Origin: Azonexus fungiphilus
GTDB taxonomy: Bacteria; Pseudomonadota; Gammaproteobacteria; Burkholderiales; Rhodocyclaceae
Assembly: GCF_003634965.1 (NCBI RefSeq)
Contig: NZ_RBXP01000018.1
Coordinates: forward strand, 1-64,000
Length of the DNA stretch: 64,000 nucleotides
Direction: 5' to 3'
A program made the translations under genes and the position numbers. Shown here piece by piece: positions 18,787 through 29,620 of the stretch (the first letter of the stretch is position 1; every line of letters begins with the position of its first letter). The notes under the pieces are model-generated. The model saw nothing but the letters and a program-made list of their open reading frames with translations, made no database searches and was not told the origin of the DNA.

Positions 18787-19968
18787 ATGTTTGAAATCAT
18801 CGAGAAGGAAGAAGAACTCGGCACCATCATCAAGGTGTTCGGGGTCGGGGGCGCCGGTGGCAATGCCATCGAGCACATGATTCGCGAGGGCGTGAACGGG
18901 GTCGAGTTCATTGCCGCCAATACCGATGCGCAGGCACTTGCCCGCAATGCCGCATCGTCCAAGCTGTCGCTCGGCAAGAGCGGCCTGGGGGCCGGCGCCA
19001 AGCCGGAAGCCGGCAAGATGGCGGCCGACGCGCACCGCGACGAAATTCGCGCCGCGCTGGAAGGTTCGCACATGGCCTTCATCACCGCCGGCATGGGCGG
19101 CGGCACGGGTACCGGTGCCGCCCCGGTGGTCGCCGAGATTGCCCGTGAAATGGGCATCCTGACCGTCGGCGTGGTGACCAAGCCGTTCAGTTTCGAGGGC
19201 GGCAAGCGGATGAAGTCGGCGGAAGCCGGCATCGCCGAATTCTCCAAGCATGTCGATTCGCTGATCGTCATCCTCAATGACAAGCTGATGGAAGTCATGG
19301 GCGACGACGCGGATGTCGACGATTGCTTCAAGGCGGCCGACGACGTGCTCAAGAACGCGGTCGGCGGCATCGCCGAAATCATTACCTACCCGGGCTTGGT
19401 CAACGTCGACTTCGAAGACGTGCGCACGGTGATGGGCGAGATGGGCCGCGCGATGATGGGTTCGGCCGCCGCTGCCGGCGTCGACCGGGCGCGCATCGCT
19501 GCCGAGCAGGCTGTTGCCTCGCCGCTGCTCGAGGGTGTGAACCTGTCCGGCGCACGCGGCGTGCTGGTCAACATCACCGCCGCCAAGGGCAACCTGAAGA
19601 TGAAGGAAGTCAACGAAGTGATGAACACCGTCAAGGCCTTTGCTGCCGACGACGCGCACATCATCTTCGGCGCCGTGTACGACGAACTGATGGGCGATGC
19701 GCTGCGCGTCACCGTCGTCGCCACCGGCCTCGGCCAGGCTGCCGCCAAGCGTCAGACCTTCGAGGTGATCAACACCCCGATCGTCGAAGCCGTCGCTACC
19801 GGCACGCATGATGCGGTCGCCTTCAGCAGTTCGCCGGCCATCGACTACAACCAGATCGCCGACGTCCCGGCCGTGGTCCGCAAGCGCAACGTCACCGTCG
19901 AGGCGCTGGCCAACAGCGGTGTCGATCGCTACGACATCCCGGCCTTCCTGAGAAAGCAGGCCGACTGA
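18787..19968 (+). CDS. ftsZ: Cell division protein FtsZ
   Basis: This is the tubulin-like GTPase that forms the Z ring. The 393 residues contain FGVGGAGGNA near 18, the GTP signature GGGTGTGAAP near 105, and the conserved C-terminal peptide YDIPAFLRKQ that binds FtsA and other partners. A strong GAGGAGG ribosome site at 18775-18781 suggests high expression. The 35-base gap to ftsA is T-rich (TTTGTTTTTGAACGGTTTTTT-like) and could hold regulatory sequence. A perfect hairpin follows the gene. Confidence 0.97.
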   Translation: MFEIIEKEEELGTIIKVFGVGGAGGNAIEHMIREGVNGVEFIAANTDAQALARNAASSKLSLGKSGLGAGAKPEAGKMAADAHRDEIRAALEGSHMAFITAGMGGGTGTGAAPVVAEIAREMGILTVGVVTKPFSFEGGKRMKSAEAGIAEFSKHVDSLIVILNDKLMEVMGDDADVDDCFKAADDVLKNAVGGIAEIITYPGLVNVDFEDVRTVMGEMGRAMMGSAAAAGVDRARIAAEQAVASPLLEGVNLSGARGVLVNITAAKGNLKMKEVNEVMNTVKAFAADDAHIIFGAVYDELMGDALRVTVVATGLGQAAAKRQTFEVINTPIVEAVATGTHDAVAFSSSPAIDYNQIADVPAVVRKRNVTVEALANSGVDRYDIPAFLRKQAD

Positions 19969-19999
19969 CCTGTAACAAAAGCTCTCTCTGAAAAAGGGT

Positions 20000-20028
20000 G
20001 GCGGCGCATTGTGTTAAAATGCGCCGCC
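20000..20028 (+). terminator. Perfect hairpin after ftsZ, overlapping the lpxC promoter
   Basis: GGCGGCGCATT (20000-20010) pairs perfectly with AATGCGCCGCC (20018-20028) around a seven-base loop. There is no T-run, so it may end transcription poorly, slow polymerase or protect the ftsZ 3' end. The lpxC -10 element lies in its loop and descending stem. Confidence 0.5.
20012..20020 (+). promoter_or_regulatory. Extended -10 promoter of lpxC
   Basis: TGT followed by TAAAAT (20015-20020) forms an extended -10 about 40 bases before lpxC. No good -35 is seen, as is normal for extended -10 promoters. It is nested in the ftsZ 3' hairpin. Confidence 0.5.
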
Positions 20029-20059
20029 TTCCCCAATCATTCAAAGACTTAAAACAACA

Positions 20060-20974
20060 ATGCTGAAGCAACGCACGCTGAAGACCGTGATCCACGCCTC
20101 GGGCGTCGGTCTGCATGGCGGTGTCAAGGTCAACCTGACCTTGCGCCCGGCCGCACCGGATAACGGTATCGTCTTCCGTCGCGTTGATCTGCCCGAACCG
20201 GTCGACATTCCCGCGCAAGCGGTCCTGATCGGCGACACCCGCATGTGTTCCTGCCTGGAGCGCGACGGGGTCAAGGTCGGTACCATCGAACACCTGATGT
20301 CGGCGCTCTGTGGCCTCGGCATCGACAATGCCTGGATCGACATCGACGCGCCGGAAGTCCCGATTCTCGACGGCTCGGCTGCGCCTTTCGTCTTCCTGAT
20401 CCAGTCGGCCGGCATCGAAGAACAGAATGCGGCCAAGAAGTTCATCCGCGTCACCCGCCCGATCGAAGTCCGTGACGGCGACAAATGGGCGCGCTTCGAG
20501 CCCTACGAGGGCTACAAGCTGGCTTTTTCGATCGTCTTCAACCACCCGGCGATCGACAAGTCGGCACAGCAGGCGGAAATCGATTTCGCAGAGCAGTCCT
20601 ACGTCCGCGAAGTGTCGCGGGCGCGCACCTTCGGTTTCATGCAGGAAGTCGAATACCTGCGCGAGAACGGCCTGGCGCTCGGCGGCGGACTGGAGAACGC
20701 GATCGTCCTCGACGAGTTCCGCGTCCTCAACCAGGACGGGCTGCGCTACGGCGACGAGTTCGTCAAGCACAAGATCCTCGATGCCGTTGGCGACCTCTAC
20801 CTGATCGGCCATCCCTTGCTGGCCGCTTACTCCTCGCACAAGGGCGGCCACGCCCTGAACAACCAGTTGGCGCGGGCGCTGCTGGTGCAGCAGGACGCCT
20901 GGGAACTGGTCAGCTTCGGCGAGGCCGAGCGGGCGCCGCAGGGCGTCACCCGCTGGCTGGCCCAGGCAGCCTGA
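20060..20974 (+). CDS. lpxC: UDP-3-O-acyl-N-acetylglucosamine deacetylase LpxC
   Basis: This is the committed, zinc-dependent step of lipid A synthesis in the cytoplasm. The 304 residues start [21 protein letters not shown]. The metal ligands are His78 in IEHLMSAL and the later HKILDAVGD pair, and the catalytic segment HKGGHALNN is present near 264. The leader before the ATG is AT-rich and lacks a clear Shine-Dalgarno site. Its place after ftsZ matches many proteobacteria. Confidence 0.96.
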   Translation: MLKQRTLKTVIHASGVGLHGGVKVNLTLRPAAPDNGIVFRRVDLPEPVDIPAQAVLIGDTRMCSCLERDGVKVGTIEHLMSALCGLGIDNAWIDIDAPEVPILDGSAAPFVFLIQSAGIEEQNAAKKFIRVTRPIEVRDGDKWARFEPYEGYKLAFSIVFNHPAIDKSAQQAEIDFAEQSYVREVSRARTFGFMQEVEYLRENGLALGGGLENAIVLDEFRVLNQDGLRYGDEFVKHKILDAVGDLYLIGHPLLAAYSSHKGGHALNNQLARALLVQQDAWELVSFGEAERAPQGVTRWLAQAA

Positions 20975-20980
20975 TCCGCC

Positions 20981-21169
20981 ATGTGGCTGCTGCGCCTGCT
21001 GGCGGCCATTCTCGTCATTGCCGTCGGCGCCGGCCTGCTCCTCTACGCATTTACCGGCCGCCGCGAATACCTCGCCTTCAGCGGCCGCTTGTTCCGTTAT
21101 GGCATCGTTTTCGCGCTGCTGGTCTTTGCCCTGATGTTCGTCGAGCGACTGGCGGTCATTCCCGTATAG
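20981..21169 (+). CDS. Small hypothetical membrane protein
   Basis: The 62-residue product has two predicted membrane helices (about 3-22 and 38-58) with a basic loop between them (TGRREYLAFSGRLFRYG). It begins seven bases after lpxC and ends inside the 3' end of the convergent dciA gene (14-base overlap). Similar small proteins often follow lpxC in betaproteobacteria, but I know no function. Confidence 0.6.
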   Translation: MWLLRLLAAILVIAVGAGLLLYAFTGRREYLAFSGRLFRYGIVFALLVFALMFVERLAVIPV

Positions 21170-21590
21170 CGGCGCGCTGCAACAATGTGTCGAGCGCCGT
21201 GCGCAAGGCGCCCTGGGGCAGCATGTTGACGGTCGACCGCAATAATCCGGCAGTTTTGCCGGAGATCGGCTTGAGTGTGGAAGTCGTTGATCGCACAGGT
21301 GTTTGTCGAGGTTGAACTTTGACCTCGATGTCGTTACACTCCATCCCCTCAATCGATAATTCGCCACAAAGTCGCCGGTTCATCTGGCGTAGCTTGGCAG
21401 CGACCGCGCCGTTGTCGGCGTGGATAACCACTTTCCCCGACTTGTAGTTCGCGACATGCGCTGCATGGCGCAAGGCGCCGGGGGCAACAGCGTCGAAACG
21501 GCTGGCCAGCTTCATCAGTTGCCGCGCATGGGCCATGACCCGGCCGGTTGCGGCATCGGCGTCGAGGTATTGCTGGGGCGCTTTGTACAT
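21156..21590 (-). CDS. dciA: DciA-like protein (DUF721)
   Basis: DciA is the ancestral loader or operator of the replicative helicase DnaB in bacteria that lack DnaC. The 144-residue product has the DUF721-type N-terminal KH-like fold (roughly 15-95, with the LTIHADNG-like VVIHADNGAVAAKLRQ segment) and a flexible C-terminus. The C-terminal part (about 110-125) is encoded by one copy of the dispersed repeat. It lies between lpxC and secA as is common in betaproteobacteria. The start ATG at 21590 is the only one that keeps the domain intact without reading into the divergent peptidase gene. Confidence 0.8.
   Translation of the reverse strand: MYKAPQQYLDADAATGRVMAHARQLMKLASRFDAVAPGALRHAAHVANYKSGKVVIHADNGAVAAKLRQMNRRLCGELSIEGMECNDIEVKVQPRQTPVRSTTSTLKPISGKTAGLLRSTVNMLPQGALRTALDTLLQRAAIRE
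21225..21263 (+). repeat. Dispersed repeat copy B (inside dciA)
   Basis: It has the core TTGACGGTCGACCG, then an A/T-rich stretch and a CCGGCA/TGCCGG mini-hairpin. The copy is antisense to dciA and codes for part of its flexible C-terminus. Confidence 0.55.
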
Positions 21591-21596
21591 AGGAGG
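21591..21596 (+). promoter_or_regulatory. Ribosome binding site that fixes the M23 peptidase start
   Basis: AGGAGG with a four-base spacer precedes GTG 21601. This selects the GTG over the in-frame ATG at 21535, which lies inside the divergent dciA gene. Confidence 0.75.
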
Positions 21597-21600
21597 TTCC

Positions 21601-22524
21601 GTGCAGATCATCATTGTTTCGCGCCATCTGAGCTCGGCGCGCACGATCACCATTATGCCTCGCCACGTGATCGGGGCGGTGGCCGTCTTCTTCGCCCTGG
21701 TGTTCCTGGTCTCGGCGCTGTTCTCGATGATGTCGCTGCATTTCCGCCTGCCGATCGTGGACAGCATCCTGGTCTCGATCCAGCAGCAGGAAACCCGCCA
21801 GACCCGCGACTACATCACCAACAACCTGAACCTGATGGCGACCCGGCTGGGTGAATTGCAGGGTCGCCTGCTGCAGCTCGATACGCTCGGCAACCGTGTT
21901 TCCGACCTGGCCGGGATCAAGCGCAAGCTGCCCGCCGAGGGCGAGGCGAAGCCGGGGCAGGGTGGCCCCTTCCTGCCGGCGCCGATGTCGGCGAGCGAGT
22001 TGCAGCAGGAAATCGAGCGCCTGGCGTCGGCCGTCGAGCAGCGCGCCGAGGAGCTGGCCTTCATGGAATTCCACCTGCTGGAAAAGCGGATCGAGGAGCG
22101 CCTGATGCCGACGACGCTGCCGGTGCGCAATGCGGTCATCGGCTCCGGCTTCGGCTATCGCAACGATCCGTTCGCCGGCCTGCGCTCGCGGCACGACGGC
22201 CTCGATTTCTCGGCGCCGAGCGGAACGCCGGTGGTCGCCGCGGCCGACGGTGTGGTCGTGACCGCCGCCTATCATCCCGAATTCGGCAACATGATCGACG
22301 TCGACCACGGCGACGGCCTGCTCTCGCGCTATGCTCACCTGTCGAAGATGGATGTCGCCGAGTCGCAGATCGTCCGTCGCGGCGAGCGCATCGGCGCGGT
22401 CGGCAGTACCGGGCGCTCGTCCGGTCCGCACCTGCACTTCGAGGTGCGCATGCTGGGCGTGCCGCAGAATCCGGTTACCTTCCTCAAGCGTGGCGACGGC
22501 CACGCCGCCCTGCCGCGCCGCTGA
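21601..22524 (+). CDS. M23-family membrane-anchored peptidase
   Basis: This is a lysostaphin-type zinc endopeptidase domain acting on peptidoglycan or serving as an amidase activator in the periplasm. The 307-residue product has one membrane helix (about 22-45), a coiled-coil segment (about 65-165), then the M23 domain with HDGLD (HxxxD ligands) and the GPHLHFEV motif with the catalytic His pair. It starts at GTG 21601 with a strong AGGAGG. It lies just upstream of secA, a usual place in this group. Whether it cuts murein itself is not shown by sequence alone. Confidence 0.85.
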   Translation: MQIIIVSRHLSSARTITIMPRHVIGAVAVFFALVFLVSALFSMMSLHFRLPIVDSILVSIQQQETRQTRDYITNNLNLMATRLGELQGRLLQLDTLGNRVSDLAGIKRKLPAEGEAKPGQGGPFLPAPMSASELQQEIERLASAVEQRAEELAFMEFHLLEKRIEERLMPTTLPVRNAVIGSGFGYRNDPFAGLRSRHDGLDFSAPSGTPVVAAADGVVVTAAYHPEFGNMIDVDHGDGLLSRYAHLSKMDVAESQIVRRGERIGAVGSTGRSSGPHLHFEVRMLGVPQNPVTFLKRGDGHAALPRR

Positions 22525-22573
22525 GGCCGACTCCTTTCCGGCGGCGAGCCGCCGCCGCCGTCCCGGGCGGCCG

Positions 22574-22582
22574 TGCTAGAAT
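22574..22582 (+). promoter_or_regulatory. Extended -10 promoter of secA
   Basis: TGC followed by TAGAAT (22577-22582) forms an extended -10 about 45 bases before the secA ATG. The same GCTAGAATnGCCGC block occurs before fkpB and crcB. Confidence 0.5.
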
Positions 22583-22626
22583 CGCCGCTTCCTTGCCGCG
22601 CCTGCGCAAGTCCTTACTTCATCGCG

Positions 22627-25332
<2,706 letters not shown>

Positions 25333-25348
25333 ACATCGAATAACCCCC

Positions 25349-25370
25349 AAGGCACCCTTCGCGGTGCCTT
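25349..25370 (+). terminator. Hairpin between secA and argJ
   Basis: AAGGCACC (25349-25356) pairs with GGTGCCTT (25363-25370) around a CTTCGC loop. No T-run follows, so termination is probably weak or factor-dependent. Confidence 0.45.
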
Positions 25371-25391
25371 GATGCTGTTGGAGCCCCTGCC

Positions 25392-26618
25392 ATGCCCGTC
25401 AATTACGCCACCCCGACCGCCGATCAACTGTTCGCCGTGGCCGGCGTCCGTCTCGGCGTCGCCGAAGCCGAAATCCGCAAGAAGAACCGCCGCGACCTGA
25501 CGCTGGTCGCCCTCGACGCCGGTTGCACGGTGGCCGGCGTGTTCACCCAGAACCGCTTCTGCGCCGCGCCGGTCCAGCTGTGCCGCCAGCATCTGGCGAG
25601 CGGCCAGGAAATCCGCGCCCTGGTGATCAACACCGGCATCGCCAACGCCGGCACCGGCGAGCCCGGCCGCCAGACCGCCCGCCAGACCTGCGAGGCGGTC
25701 GGCGAACTGCTCGGCGTGGCGGCGGAACAGGTGCTGCCGTTCTCCACCGGCGTCATTCTCGAACCGCTGCCGGTCGAACGGATCAAGGCCGGCCTGCCGG
25801 CGGTCTTCGCCGATCTCAAGGCGGACAACTGGCACGCTGCCGCGCACGGCATCATGACTACCGACACGGTGGCCAAGGCGGCCTCGCGGACGCTCACGGT
25901 CAACGGCAGGAAAATCACGATTTCCGGCATTTCCAAGGGCGCCGGCATGATCCGGCCGAACATGGCGACCATGCTCGGCTTCCTCGCCACCGACGCCGGC
26001 ATCGCCCAGCCGCTGCTCGACCAGCTGGTCAAGGAAGCGGCCGACGCTTCGTTCAACTGCATCACCGTCGATGGCGACACCTCGACCAACGATTCCTACG
26101 TGATGATCGCCACCGGCCAGTCGGGCGCCAGCTTCGCCGCAGCAAGCGACGCCGGCTGGGCCGAGGTCAAGGCGGCGATCGTTGCCGTGTCGGTCGAGCT
26201 GGCGCAGGCCATCGTCCGCGACGGCGAAGGCGCCACCAAGTTCATCACCGTCGCCGTCGAGGGCGGCAAAACGATCGAGGAATGCCGCCAGGTCGGCTAC
26301 GCCATCGGTCATTCGCCGCTGGTCAAGACCGCCTTCTTCGCCTCCGACCCCAACCTCGGCCGCATCCTCGCCGCCGTCGGCTATGCCGGCATCGCCGACC
26401 TCGATGTCGATGCCGTCAAGGTCTGGCTGGACGACGTGCTGGTTGCCGAAAACGGTGGTCGTGCCGCCGCCTACCAGGAAGCCGACGGCGCCCGGGTGAT
26501 GGCGCAGGCCGAGATCACCGTGCGTGTCGCGCTCGGTCGCGGCGACGCGGCGGCCAAGGTCTACACCTGCGACTTCTCGTACGACTACGTCAAGATCAAC
26601 GCCGACTACCGCTCGTAA
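25392..26618 (+). CDS. argJ: Bifunctional glutamate N-acetyltransferase/ornithine acetyltransferase ArgJ
   Basis: This transfers the acetyl group from N-acetylornithine to glutamate, recycling it in arginine synthesis. The 408 residues include [16 protein letters not shown], where the precursor is known to self-cleave before the Thr of ATML to give alpha and beta chains. The GDTSTND and GEGATKF motifs are also present. Positions 25893-25931 match the dispersed repeat and encode [13 protein letters not shown], a region that is naturally similar in other ArgJ proteins. Confidence 0.95.
   Translation: MPVNYATPTADQLFAVAGVRLGVAEAEIRKKNRRDLTLVALDAGCTVAGVFTQNRFCAAPVQLCRQHLASGQEIRALVINTGIANAGTGEPGRQTARQTCEAVGELLGVAAEQVLPFSTGVILEPLPVERIKAGLPAVFADLKADNWHAAAHGIMTTDTVAKAASRTLTVNGRKITISGISKGAGMIRPNMATMLGFLATDAGIAQPLLDQLVKEAADASFNCITVDGDTSTNDSYVMIATGQSGASFAAASDAGWAEVKAAIVAVSVELAQAIVRDGEGATKFITVAVEGGKTIEECRQVGYAIGHSPLVKTAFFASDPNLGRILAAVGYAGIADLDVDAVKVWLDDVLVAENGGRAAAYQEADGARVMAQAEITVRVALGRGDAAAKVYTCDFSYDYVKINADYRS
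25893..25931 (+). repeat. Dispersed repeat copy H (inside argJ, weaker)
   Basis: The core ACGGTCAAC, then GGAAAA and CCGGC at the right spacing. This copy is less certain because normal ArgJ sequence could produce it. Confidence 0.35.
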
Positions 26619-26621
26619 GCC

Positions 26622-27815
26622 ATGCGCGACATCCGCCGCGACCTGACCCGCAACACGCTGGCGATCGTTTTCGTCGCCGGCCTGGCGGCGCTGTCGCTGT
26701 GGGTGTTGCGGCCTTTCCTGGCGGCCGGTGTGTGGGCAGCGATGATCGTCGTTGCCACCTGGCCGCCGTTCGTCGCCCTCGAAGCCCGGCTCGGCGGCCG
26801 GCGGGCGCCGGCGATCGCGCTGATGACGCTGGCCATGCTGCTCCTGCTGGTGCTGCCGCTGTGGCTGGCGATCGATACCATTTTTGCCCACGCCGGGCAG
26901 TTGACCGTGATCGTCAATCAACTGGCGAGCAACGGCCTGCCGCCGCTGCCGGCCTGGCTGGCCGGCTTGCCGCTGGTCGGCGAGCGTCTTGCCGGGCTCT
27001 GGCAGCAGCTCGCCAGTGGCGGCGCCGACGGTCTGGTCGCCCAGGTGTCGCCCTACGCCGCCGATACCGGCAAGTGGGTGCTGGCCCAGGTCGGCGGCCT
27101 GGGCGGCATGCTCGTGCAGTTCTTCCTCGTCGTTACCCTGGCCGCGATCATGTATGCCGGCGGCGAGGACGCGGCGCGCCTGGTGCGCCGCTTCGGCCGT
27201 CGCCTGGCCGGCGCGCGCGGCGAGAATTCGGTGATCCTGGCCGCCCAGGCGATCCGTGGCGTGGCTTTGGGCGTCGGCGTCACTGCGCTGGTGCAGACGG
27301 TACTCGGCGGCCTTGGCCTGGCGCTCGCCGGCGTGCCGCTGGCGGCGCTGCTGTCGGCGCTGATGCTGATGCTCTGCATCGCCCAGGTCGGCCCCCTGCC
27401 GGTGCTGCTGCCGGCCGCTGGCTGGTTGTTCTGGATGGGCGATAGCGGCTGGGCGGTGTTCCTGGTGGTGTGGAGCGTGATCGTCGGCAGCCTCGACAAC
27501 TTCCTGCGCCCGGCGCTGATTCGCCGTGGCGCCGACCTGCCGCTGCTGCTGATCTTCGCCGGTGTCATCGGTGGCATGCTCGGCTTCGGCCTGGTCGGCA
27601 TCTTCGTCGGGCCGGTGGTCCTCGCCGTCACCTGGACGCTGCTCCAGGCGTGGATTGCCGACGCCCTCGGCGACGACTCAGCGACGGATCAGGCGGATGC
27701 GCCGGAACCAGCCGCCGGCGAGGGCCGGGCTGTCGTCGCGCAGGATGAGGCCGGGGCTGCTCTCGAGCAAGTCCTCGAAAACCACGTCGAGGCGGGTGGC
27801 GACACGCCGCGCTAG
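26622..27815 (+). CDS. AI-2E family permease
   Basis: This is a polytopic inner-membrane protein of the AI-2E/PerM/YdiK family; some members export the quorum signal AI-2, others have different or unknown substrates. The 397 residues show about eight membrane helices in the usual pattern, with the conserved region SLDNFLRPALIRRGADLPLLLIFAGVIGG split across helices near the end. The last 45 or so residues are polar (QADAPEPAAGEGR and onward) and lie entirely over the 3' end of the convergent methyltransferase, so they look like a recent extension after loss of a stop. Confidence 0.82.
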   Translation: MRDIRRDLTRNTLAIVFVAGLAALSLWVLRPFLAAGVWAAMIVVATWPPFVALEARLGGRRAPAIALMTLAMLLLLVLPLWLAIDTIFAHAGQLTVIVNQLASNGLPPLPAWLAGLPLVGERLAGLWQQLASGGADGLVAQVSPYAADTGKWVLAQVGGLGGMLVQFFLVVTLAAIMYAGGEDAARLVRRFGRRLAGARGENSVILAAQAIRGVALGVGVTALVQTVLGGLGLALAGVPLAALLSALMLMLCIAQVGPLPVLLPAAGWLFWMGDSGWAVFLVVWSVIVGSLDNFLRPALIRRGADLPLLLIFAGVIGGMLGFGLVGIFVGPVVLAVTWTLLQAWIADALGDDSATDQADAPEPAAGEGRAVVAQDEAGAALEQVLENHVEAGGDTPR

Positions 27816-28271
27816 CGGGTTGAGCAGGCGCCGCAGCGGTGCCTTCTGATCGCGGCGCAGGAACTTGTCGAGGATCAGCGCCTCGCCGCCGGGTTTCAGC
27901 ACCCGCGAAATCTCCGCCAGACAGAGCGCCGGCTGCGGTACCACGGCCAGGATCAGGTGGGCGACGACGCCGTCGAAACTGGCGTCGGCGAACGGCAGGC
28001 GGTGCATGTCGCCCTGCACCGCGGTGAACGTCAGGTGGCCGGCGCGCGGCAGGCTGCGCCTGAGCATGGCGCCGGTCAGGTCGAGCCCGATGTAGCGATG
28101 CCGGGCCGGCAGGTGGGGCAGGTCGAGACCGGTGCCGACGCCGGCGAGCAGGATCGTGCCCGCGGTCGGCGGCAGTCGCGCCAGGCTGGCCCGGCGCATG
28201 CCGCGGGTGGCCCGGTCGACGGCCAGGTCGTAGAAGGGCGCGATCAGGCGGTAGCTGTGCTGCAGCCCCAT
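27678..28271 (-). CDS. Class I SAM-dependent methyltransferase
   Basis: This is a 197-residue methyltransferase of the UbiE/COQ5-like type. Motif I is LLAGVGTGLDLPHLP (near 43), then IGLDLTGAML, the VQGDMHRLPFADASFDGVVAHLILAVV motif in separate parts, and LKPGGEALILDKF. The N-terminus YRLIAPFYDLAVDRATRGMR resembles small phospholipid or quinone methylases. The substrate is unknown. It directly follows apaG on the minus strand. Its 3' end overlaps the convergent permease gene by 138 bases. Confidence 0.8.
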   Translation of the reverse strand: MGLQHSYRLIAPFYDLAVDRATRGMRRASLARLPPTAGTILLAGVGTGLDLPHLPARHRYIGLDLTGAMLRRSLPRAGHLTFTAVQGDMHRLPFADASFDGVVAHLILAVVPQPALCLAEISRVLKPGGEALILDKFLRRDQKAPLRRLLNPLARRVATRLDVVFEDLLESSPGLILRDDSPALAGGWFRRIRLIRR

Positions 28272-28655
28272 TCAGTGCAGTGCGCGCGGAATCGCCAGGA
28301 CGAACTCGGGGATTTCGGCATCGAAATGCGTGCCGTCCTCGGCCACCATCTGGTAGCTGCCCTTCATCGTGCCGACCGGCGTCGTCAGCGACGAACCGCT
28401 GGTGTACTCGAAGCGCTCGCCCGGCTGCAGCAGCGGCTGCTTGCCGACGACGCCGAGGCCGCGCACTTCCTGCACCTGGTTGTTGGCGTCGGTGATGATC
28501 CAGTGGCGCGACACCAGCTGCGCCGGCACGCTGCCGACGTTGCGGATGGCGATGGTGTAGGCGAAGACGTAGCGGTTGTCGTCGGGGTCGGACTGCTCGG
28601 GAATGAATTGCGGGGTGGGGATGATTTCGATGCGGTACTTGTCGGGGGCGCTCAT
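28272..28655 (-). CDS. apaG: ApaG family protein
   Basis: This is a 127-residue single-domain Ig-like protein; E. coli ApaG mutants affect Co2+ resistance and Mg2+ efflux, but the biochemical role is not settled. The conserved core [26 protein letters not shown]-like GLGVVGKQP and [10 protein letters not shown] is present. There is no clear Shine-Dalgarno site before the ATG, and AT-rich sequence lies immediately upstream. It is divergent from rpe. Confidence 0.9.
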   Translation of the reverse strand: MSAPDKYRIEIIPTPQFIPEQSDPDDNRYVFAYTIAIRNVGSVPAQLVSRHWIITDANNQVQEVRGLGVVGKQPLLQPGERFEYTSGSSLTTPVGTMKGSYQMVAEDGTHFDAEIPEFVLAIPRALH

Positions 28656-28661
28656 GGGATA
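28653..28661 (+). promoter_or_regulatory. Extended -10 promoter of rpe
   Basis: TGG followed by GATAAT lies about 30 bases upstream of the rpe ATG and overlaps the divergent apaG start codon. No good -35 is seen. Confidence 0.4.
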
Positions 28662-28690
28662 ATTTGGTCTCTTGTTTTCAGGGAAGCATC

Positions 28691-29392
28691 ATGTCAGCCA
28701 GTGATTTCGTCATCGCACCGAGCATTCTGTCCGCCAATTTCGCCAAACTGGGCGAGGAAGTGGCCAACGTCATCGCCGCCGGCGCCGACTGGATCCACTT
28801 CGACGTGATGGACAACCATTATGTTCCCAACCTGACCATCGGACCACTCGTCTGCGAGGCGATCCGCCCCTGTACCGACGCGCCGATCGACGTGCACCTG
28901 ATGGTCAAGCCGGTTGATCGCATCGTTCCCGATTTCGCCAAGGCCGGCGCCAACATCATCACCTTCCACCCGGAAGCCTCCGAGCACATCGACCGCACCC
29001 TGTCGCTGATCCGCGATGCCGGTTGCCAGGCCGGCCTGGTCTTCAACCCGGCGACGCCGCTCGATTACATGGACTACGTCATGGACAAGCTCGACGTTGT
29101 CCTGCTGATGAGCGTCAATCCCGGCTTCGGCGGCCAGAAGTTCATTCCCGGCACGCTGGCCAAGGCCCGCCAGGCCCGGGCCAGGCTCGACGCCTACCAG
29201 CGCGACAGCGGCCGGCGCATCCGCCTCGAGATCGACGGCGGGGTCAATACCGGCAACATCGCCGAGATCGCCCGCGCCGGCGTCGATGCCTTCGTCGCCG
29301 GTTCGGCCGTCTACGGCGCCGGCAAGGACAGCGATGCGCACCGCTACGACTCGATCATCGCCGCCCTGCGTGGCGAACTGGCCAAGGTTTGA
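28691..29392 (+). CDS. rpe: Ribulose-phosphate 3-epimerase
   Basis: This interconverts ribulose 5-phosphate and xylulose 5-phosphate in the pentose phosphate pathway and, where present, the Calvin cycle. The 233-residue TIM barrel contains [14 protein letters not shown], the metal-binding [28 protein letters not shown] and EIDGGVN motifs. ATG 28691 matches the family start. It is immediately upstream of the trp leader; a Gph phosphatase, frequent between the two in relatives, is absent here. Confidence 0.95.
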   Translation: MSASDFVIAPSILSANFAKLGEEVANVIAAGADWIHFDVMDNHYVPNLTIGPLVCEAIRPCTDAPIDVHLMVKPVDRIVPDFAKAGANIITFHPEASEHIDRTLSLIRDAGCQAGLVFNPATPLDYMDYVMDKLDVVLLMSVNPGFGGQKFIPGTLAKARQARARLDAYQRDSGRRIRLEIDGGVNTGNIAEIARAGVDAFVAGSAVYGAGKDSDAHRYDSIIAALRGELAKV

Positions 29393-29404
29393 GGCGGCGC
29401 CGGG

Positions 29405-29434
29405 TGGACAGCGGCAAAGCGCATGCGCTAGACT
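29405..29434 (+). promoter_or_regulatory. Predicted trp operon promoter
   Basis: A -35 TGGACA (29405-29410), an 18-base spacer and a -10 TAGACT (29429-29434) lie just after rpe. Transcription from about 29441 would give a 180-base leader that includes trpL. Confidence 0.6.
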
Positions 29435-29483
29435 GCGTTCCACCCGTCGCCTCCGGCCGGGCCTTCTCTACACCTCACGACAA

Positions 29484-29540
29484 ATGACCGCTTCCCGCAA
29501 CTGGATCATCGAGCTTCGTTGGCGCCCCTGGCGTCCATAA
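29484..29540 (+). CDS. trpL: trp operon leader peptide
   Basis: This is an 18-residue [21 protein letters not shown], with Trp at residues 7, 13 and 16, in the leader of trpE. Three Trp codons in 18 is far above chance and is the hallmark of transcription attenuation by ribosome stalling. Competing hairpins lie at and after its end. The ribosome site is weak (only CACGAC upstream). Confidence 0.8.
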   Translation: MTASRNWIIELRWRPWRP

Positions 29541-29574
29541 TCTCTCGCCCGTCTGGCGCCGAGTCTGTCGGCGC
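29521..29574 (+). promoter_or_regulatory. Candidate trp attenuator hairpins
   Basis: GGCGCC at 29521-29526, over the last Trp codons, can pair with the self-complementary GGCGCC at 29555-29560. Alternatively GCGCCGA (29556-29562) pairs perfectly with TCGGCGC (29568-29574). The two are mutually exclusive, as in an antiterminator/terminator pair. No T-run follows the second stem, so the end point of attenuation is uncertain. Confidence 0.5.
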
Positions 29575-29620
29575 ACCCAGTTGCAGCACCCCGTCATCGT
29601 TGTCGTACCCGAGGTATTCC

